From NCBI GenBank assembly GCA_013695905.1, contig JACCZQ010000053.1, positions 1-10,071 on the forward strand: a DNA stretch of 10,071 nucleotides, given 5' to 3'. Each line of letters begins with the position of its first letter. The stretch's first letter is position 1. The notes beneath the pieces are model-generated. The model was not told the DNA's origin. It made no database searches and was given only the letters and a program-made list of their open reading frames with translations. The DNA comes from Chthoniobacterales bacterium (GTDB lineage: Bacteria; Verrucomicrobiota; Verrucomicrobiia; Chthoniobacterales; UBA10450). Position numbers and translations under genes: made by a program. Shown here one piece after another: positions 6,073 through 10,071 of the stretch.

Positions 6073-9000
6073 ATGTCACCGTTTCGCCCCCTCTGCGTCT
6101 CGCTTCTGCTGAGCGCCCTCACCCTCACCGCCTTCGCGCAGACGCCTCCAGCAGACACCACCCGCCTCCTCCGTTTCCCGACGACCAACGGCACCGACAT
6201 CGTCTTCGCTTACGCGGGCCAGCTCTACACCGTCCCGCGCGACGGTGGCACCGCGCGGCGCCTCACGACCGGTCCCGGTTACACCTCCTTCCCCCGCTTT
6301 TCGCCCGATGGCCAGCAGCTGGCTTTCACGTCGCATTACGATGGAAACACGGAGGTGTACGTCATGCCCGCAGCAGGTGGAGCTCCGAAGCGGCTCACGA
6401 CTACCGCCACGCTCGGCCGCGACGACATCTCCGATCGCATGGGCCCGAACAACATCGTGATGACGTGGCAAAACACGAAGCCGCTGGTGGTCTTCCGCTC
6501 ACGGATGCGTTCCTTCAGCGACTTCGTCGGGCAGCTGTTCACCGTCGGGATGGATGCGGAGTTGCCGCAGCCGTTGCCGTTCCCGCGCGGGGGCTTTGCC
6601 TCGTTTTCCCCCGATGACTCGAAGCTCGCTTTCAACCGCATCTTCCGCGAGTTCCGCACCTGGAAGCATTACCGCGGCGGGATGGCGGACGACATTTGGA
6701 TTCACGATTTCCAGACCGGCGCCACCGAGCAGCTCACGAACGATCCGGCGCAGGACATCTGCCCGATGTGGGGCCCGGACAATCGCATCTACTTCATCTC
6801 CGATCGCGATGGCCGGATGAATCTCTACGCCGCCGATCTGGCCACCAAACAGACGCAACAGCTCACGACGTTCCGCGATTGGGACATCAAATTCCCGGCG
6901 CTCGGGAGAGACTCCATTGTCTTCGAACAAGCGGGACAGATCTGGCGCTTCGATCTCGCCAGCGGTCAGGCCGCAGCTGTTCCGATTGCGATCCGGGAAG
7001 ACTTCGCCTCCGGCCGCGCTGGCCTGGTGGACGCGAGCAAGCACATCCAGTCCGTCACTCCGGCGCCGGACGGAAAGCGCGTTATCGCCGTCGCGCGCGG
7101 TGATCTGTTCTCGATTCCCGAAAAAGAAGGGACGCCGCGCAACCTGACCGGCACCTCGAATGCGCACGAGCGGGACGCCGTCTGGTCCCCGGACGGTAAA
7201 TGGATCGCCTACAACTCGGACATCACGGGCGAGAACGAACTGTACATCAGGCCGCAGGACGGGAGGGGCCCGCCGCAACAGGTCACCACCGGCGCCGACA
7301 CCTATTACTACCGCGCGGTCTGGTCGCCGGACAGCAGCAAGCTCCTCTGGGCCGATCGCCTCCAGCGGCTCCGCTATGTGGACATCCCGAGCAAAGCCGT
7401 CACGCTCGTGGACCAGAATTTGTTCGGTGAGCTCCGGAGTTACAACTGGTCACCGGACAGCCAGTGGATCGCGTGGGAACGGCCGGAGGATAATGGGCTG
7501 CCGAAAGTTTATCTCTTCTCCACCCGCGACCGAAAGGCGGTGCCGGTGACCGATGAATGGTATGCCTCGGGCGATAGCGTCTTCAGCGACGACGGCAAAT
7601 ACCTGCTCCTCGTTTCCAGCCGCGATTTCAAACCCACCTTCGGCCAGGGCGACTTCACAAACGTTTATCGCGACATGAGCCGCGTGTATCTCGTCACGCT
7701 CGCGCGGGAAACTGAATCGCCGCTCGCTCCGCTCAGCGACGAGGTCGGCCGTGGCGACAAGAAAGATCCTGCCGCGGAGAAAGCCGCCGCGGATAAGAAG
7801 CCCGAAGCCACCGCCGCGAAGGAGAAGAAACCGGACGAGCCGAAGAAGCCTGTCGTCGTGAAGGTGGACCTCGACGGCATCCAGAACCGTCTCGTTGCTC
7901 TAAAAATTCAACCGGCGGATTACGGCGACCTGCGCATGGTGGGCGATCGCATCTTCTATCTCCGCCGCACGCTCGGTGATGACACGACGGAACGGGAGAA
8001 CGACAGTCCCGAAAGCCGCAAGTCGCACCTCTGTTCCTACAGCCTGGAAGACCGGAAGGAGACGGTCCATGGGCAGGTGAACAGCTACGAGATCACGCAC
8101 GATGGCAAGAAGATGCTCGTGAAGATCGACAAGGATTACGCCGTCATCGATCTGCCGAAAGACAAGATCGAGCTGAAGGACGAGAAGGCCGGGAAAGATT
8201 TCAAATTGAAGCTCGAGGGGCTGGATCTGCAGCTCGACCGCCAGGCGGAATGGGCGCAGATCTACCACGAAGCGTGGCGCCAGATGCGCGATTTCTTCTA
8301 CGCGCCGAACATGCACGGCATTGATTGGAACGCGCAGCGCGAGAAATACGCCACGCTCCTCCCGTTCGTAAATCATCGGAACGATCTCACCTACCTGATC
8401 GCAGAGTTGATCAGCGAGTTGAATATCGGCCATGCCTACACCGGGGGCGGTGAACGGCCGGAAACCTCGCGCGTGAAGCTGGGGCTCCTCGGCGCCGAGT
8501 TCGCGCGCGATCCCGGCACGCGCGCCTACCGGATCGAGCGCATCCTGCCGGGCGAGAATTGGAACGACCGCACCCGCTCCCCGCTCACGGCCATCGGTGT
8601 GAACGTGAAGCCCGGCGACTACCTCCTCGCGATCAACGGCACGCCTGTCTCCACGCTGCCGAATCTCTACAGCGCGTTGATTGGCACCGCCGGTAAACAA
8701 GTCATCCTGCGAGTGAATGCAAAGCCCGCCGAGGAAGGCGCGCGCGATGTCACCGTAATGCCAATCGACGACGAGGCGCCGCTCTACTACCTCGCCTGGA
8801 TCCAGAAGAACCTCGAGGAAGTCACCCGCCGGACGAATGGCGAAGTCGGCTACATCCACATTCCCAACATGGGCCAGCCGGGGCTGAATCAGTTCACGAA
8901 GCAATACTTCCCGCAGATCCGGAAGCGCGCCCTCATCGTCGATGTGCGCGGCAACGGCGGCGGCTTTGTTTCACCGCTCGTGATGGATCGGCTGCGCCGC

Positions 9001-9459
9001 GCGCTTGTCATGGTGAACATGTCCCGCAACGGCGTGCCGCGCCCGAATCCGCCGCAGACGTTTCTCGGGCCGATGGTGACCTTGATGAACGAATTCTCCG
9101 CGTCGGATGGCGACATCTTTCCGTTCCGTTTCAAGACGATGGGGCTCGGCAAACTCATCGGGAAGCGGAGCTGGGGCGGCGTCGTGGGTATTCGCGGATC
9201 GCTGCCCTTCGCCGATGGCGGACAGCTCAACAAACCGGAGTTCGCGCCTTATTCAAAAGACGGGAAGGAGTGGCTGATGGAAGGTCATGGCGTCGATCCC
9301 GATATCGTGGTCGATAACGACCCGGCGAAGGAATTTCGCGGTGAAGACGAGCAGCTGAACCGGGCGCTGGCAGAGATCCAGGCGGAGCTGAAGGCGCAGG
9401 GTTATGAGCTGCCCCCGGTCCCGCCATATCCGGACAAGAACCCGGCGCGGGCGCGGTAG
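6073..9459 (+). CDS. Tricorn-like S41 family serine protease, exported
   Basis: This 1128-residue protein has the domain order of Tricorn protease. Residues 1-22 are a signal peptide ending AFA before Q23, which fixes the start at ATG 6073; an in-frame ATG at 5965 would add 36 low-complexity residues. Residues about 24-555 are WD40/PD40-like propeller repeats (FPRFSPDG, AVWSPDGKWIAYNS, YNWSPDSQWIAW). A Lys/Glu/Ala-rich insert covers about 562-594, then more propeller strands to about 715. The region around 735-795 carries the catalytic histidine H787 (ELNIGHAY), a PDZ domain lies at about 800-900, and the S41 core follows with FSASDGDIF (nucleophile S1011, then D1012) and MEGHGVDPDI (E1070). 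By comparison with archaeal Tricorn the active site is complete, except that the residue before the histidine is Gly, not Ser. It probably degrades peptides in the periplasm. Confidence 0.93.
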   Translation: MSPFRPLCVSLLLSALTLTAFAQTPPADTTRLLRFPTTNGTDIVFAYAGQLYTVPRDGGTARRLTTGPGYTSFPRFSPDGQQLAFTSHYDGNTEVYVMPAAGGAPKRLTTTATLGRDDISDRMGPNNIVMTWQNTKPLVVFRSRMRSFSDFVGQLFTVGMDAELPQPLPFPRGGFASFSPDDSKLAFNRIFREFRTWKHYRGGMADDIWIHDFQTGATEQLTNDPAQDICPMWGPDNRIYFISDRDGRMNLYAADLATKQTQQLTTFRDWDIKFPALGRDSIVFEQAGQIWRFDLASGQAAAVPIAIREDFASGRAGLVDASKHIQSVTPAPDGKRVIAVARGDLFSIPEKEGTPRNLTGTSNAHERDAVWSPDGKWIAYNSDITGENELYIRPQDGRGPPQQVTTGADTYYYRAVWSPDSSKLLWADRLQRLRYVDIPSKAVTLVDQNLFGELRSYNWSPDSQWIAWERPEDNGLPKVYLFSTRDRKAVPVTDEWYASGDSVFSDDGKYLLLVSSRDFKPTFGQGDFTNVYRDMSRVYLVTLARETESPLAPLSDEVGRGDKKDPAAEKAAADKKPEATAAKEKKPDEPKKPVVVKVDLDGIQNRLVALKIQPADYGDLRMVGDRIFYLRRTLGDDTTERENDSPESRKSHLCSYSLEDRKETVHGQVNSYEITHDGKKMLVKIDKDYAVIDLPKDKIELKDEKAGKDFKLKLEGLDLQLDRQAEWAQIYHEAWRQMRDFFYAPNMHGIDWNAQREKYATLLPFVNHRNDLTYLIAELISELNIGHAYTGGGERPETSRVKLGLLGAEFARDPGTRAYRIERILPGENWNDRTRSPLTAIGVNVKPGDYLLAINGTPVSTLPNLYSALIGTAGKQVILRVNAKPAEEGARDVTVMPIDDEAPLYYLAWIQKNLEEVTRRTNGEVGYIHIPNMGQPGLNQFTKQYFPQIRKRALIVDVRGNGGGFVSPLVMDRLRRALVMVNMSRNGVPRPNPPQTFLGPMVTLMNEFSASDGDIFPFRFKTMGLGKLIGKRSWGGVVGIRGSLPFADGGQLNKPEFAPYSKDGKEWLMEGHGVDPDIVVDNDPAKEFRGEDEQLNRALAEIQAELKAQGYELPPVPPYPDKNPARAR

Positions 9460-9545
9460 CCGCGTCGCGCCCCACGAGTGGTTCCTCACGTCCCTTTTCA
9501 GCCGCCAGTTGAGCCCCAGTGCGCATCCGCTAACGTGCGGTCGAG

Positions 9546-10071
9546 ATGCCGCAACTCACCGATCCACCTGTCACTCCTGAAGTCGTCGCGAAACACGGCC
9601 TCACGCCCGAAGAATACGAGCGAATCAGGAAGATCCTGGGGCGAGAACCGAACTTCACCGAGCTCGGGATTTTCTCGGTCATGTGGAGCGAGCACTGCTC
9701 CTACAAAAACTCGCGTCGAGAGCTGAAGAAATTCCCCACCACCGGGCCGAACATTCTGGTCAAGGCGGGAGAGGAAAACGCGGGCGTGGTGGATATCGGC
9801 GACGGCTGGGCGGTGGCGTTCAAGATCGAAAGTCACAATCACCCGAGCGCGATCGAGCCATTCCAAGGCGCCGCGACGGGAGTCGGGGGAATCATCCGCG
9901 ACATCTTCACGATGGGCGCGCGGCCGGAGTTTCTGCTGAATTCACTGCGCTTCGGGCCGATCACGGAATCGCCGATTGCCGATGGCCGATTGCCCATTGG
10001 GGCAGACAGCGCACTAGCGGCAGATCAGACACAGCTCGCATATCGCAAAGGGCAAATCGCAAATAACCGCC
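9546..10071 (+). CDS. purL: Phosphoribosylformylglycinamidine synthase II (PurL), 3' end beyond the window
   Basis: The frame from ATG 9546 is open to the window edge, giving 175 residues of a protein that is normally about 740. Signature runs are [20 protein letters not shown] (residues 38-57, with the conserved H50), [20 protein letters not shown] (95-114), [13 protein letters not shown] (115-127) and LNSLRFGP (131-138). The enzyme uses ATP and glutamine-derived ammonia to convert FGAR to FGAM in purine synthesis, in the cytosol with PurS and PurQ partners. After FGP, PurL proteins normally go straight to a charged segment and the RYLFxGVVAGI helix. Here the frame continues through at least 37 residues of repeat-encoded sequence without a stop. 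The start lies 86 bp after the Tricorn-like gene, with no visible Shine-Dalgarno sequence. Confidence 0.93.
   Translation, partial: MPQLTDPPVTPEVVAKHGLTPEEYERIRKILGREPNFTELGIFSVMWSEHCSYKNSRRELKKFPTTGPNILVKAGEENAGVVDIGDGWAVAFKIESHNHPSAIEPFQGAATGVGGIIRDIFTMGARPEFLLNSLRFGPITESPIADGRLPIGADSALAADQTQLAYRKGQIANNR
9971..9998 (+). repeat. Heptamer array 1 inside purL (four copies of a GCCGATT-type unit)
   Basis: Four adjacent 7-bp units are visible: GCCGATT (9971), GCCGATG (9978), GCCGATT (9985) and GCCCATT (9992). The array lies in the purL reading frame and encodes PIADGRLPI. Because 7 is not a multiple of 3, successive units are read in different frames, yet no stop arises. Confidence 0.85.
10038..10065 (+). 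repeat. Heptamer array 2 inside purL (four copies of a GCAAATC-type unit)
   Basis: Four adjacent 7-bp units are visible: GCATATC (10038), GCAAAGG (10045), GCAAATC (10052) and GCAAATA (10059). The unit resembles the reverse complement of array 1, whose complement reads as repeating GGCAATC, so the two arrays form an imperfect inverted repeat around a 39-bp spacer. It is in frame with purL and encodes AYRKGQIAN; it may continue past the window. Confidence 0.75.

Noticed and set aside
5100..6200. 366-codon open frame on the minus strand
   Set aside because: It runs antisense across three well-supported plus-strand genes, is Arg/Ala/Gly-rich and shows no domain signal; long chance frames are common in GC-rich coding DNA.
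7900..8904. 334-codon open frame on the minus strand within the protease gene
   Set aside because: It is antisense to the catalytic half of the Tricorn-like protease, whose motifs are all on the plus strand; no family resemblance.
9527..9540. CCGC/GCGG inverted repeat just before purL as a purine operator
   Set aside because: It has only 4-bp arms and no resemblance to a known PurR site or riboswitch.

Overview
This GC-rich window comes from a free-living Gram-negative bacterium. The mix of genes fits Verrucomicrobiota (Spartobacteria or Opitutae type): a periplasmic Tricorn-like S41 protease, a FecR-domain protein with a Pro/Gly-rich tail, a GYF_2 membrane protein, a lipoprotein, and a purL carrying a repeat-derived insert. 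The phylum is inferred from gene content, not shown by a marker gene. None of the start codons examined has a clear AGGAGG-type ribosome binding site.

Layout. Positions 1-601 (minus strand) hold a VapBC/FitAB-type toxin-antitoxin pair. The PIN-domain toxin runs off the left edge, and its start overlaps the stop of the ribbon-helix-helix antitoxin. A GATAGC/GCTATC inverted repeat lies in the 53-bp gap between the antitoxin and a divergent fabG-like reductase gene (655-1410). Just downstream of fabG is a broken remnant of a YciE-family (DUF892) ferritin-like gene with an in-frame amber codon (about 1413-1574). A minus-strand FecR-domain exported protein follows (1614-2621). The next stretch, about 430 bp, has no intact recognised gene but holds a possible frameshifted small gene (2782-2956, minus).

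From 3054 on, everything is on the plus strand: a DoxX-family membrane protein, a single-domain response regulator, a GYF_2/transmembrane protein, a small lipoprotein, a DUF2892-type membrane protein, a 1128-residue Tricorn-like protease (6073-9459), and the first 175 codons of purL (9546 to the window end). The genes are separated by gaps of 40-150 bp, so they look like neighbours of mixed function and not one tight pathway operon.

I see no CRISPR array, tRNA, rRNA, insertion sequence or phage gene, and no obvious new multi-gene system. The most unusual structure is in purL. Just after the conserved SLRFGP motif, the frame enters a low-complexity insert built from two arrays of 7-bp repeats in roughly inverted orientation, and it stays open to the window edge. 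The next most useful observations are the shared vapBC/fabG operator-like repeat and the decayed YciE gene.
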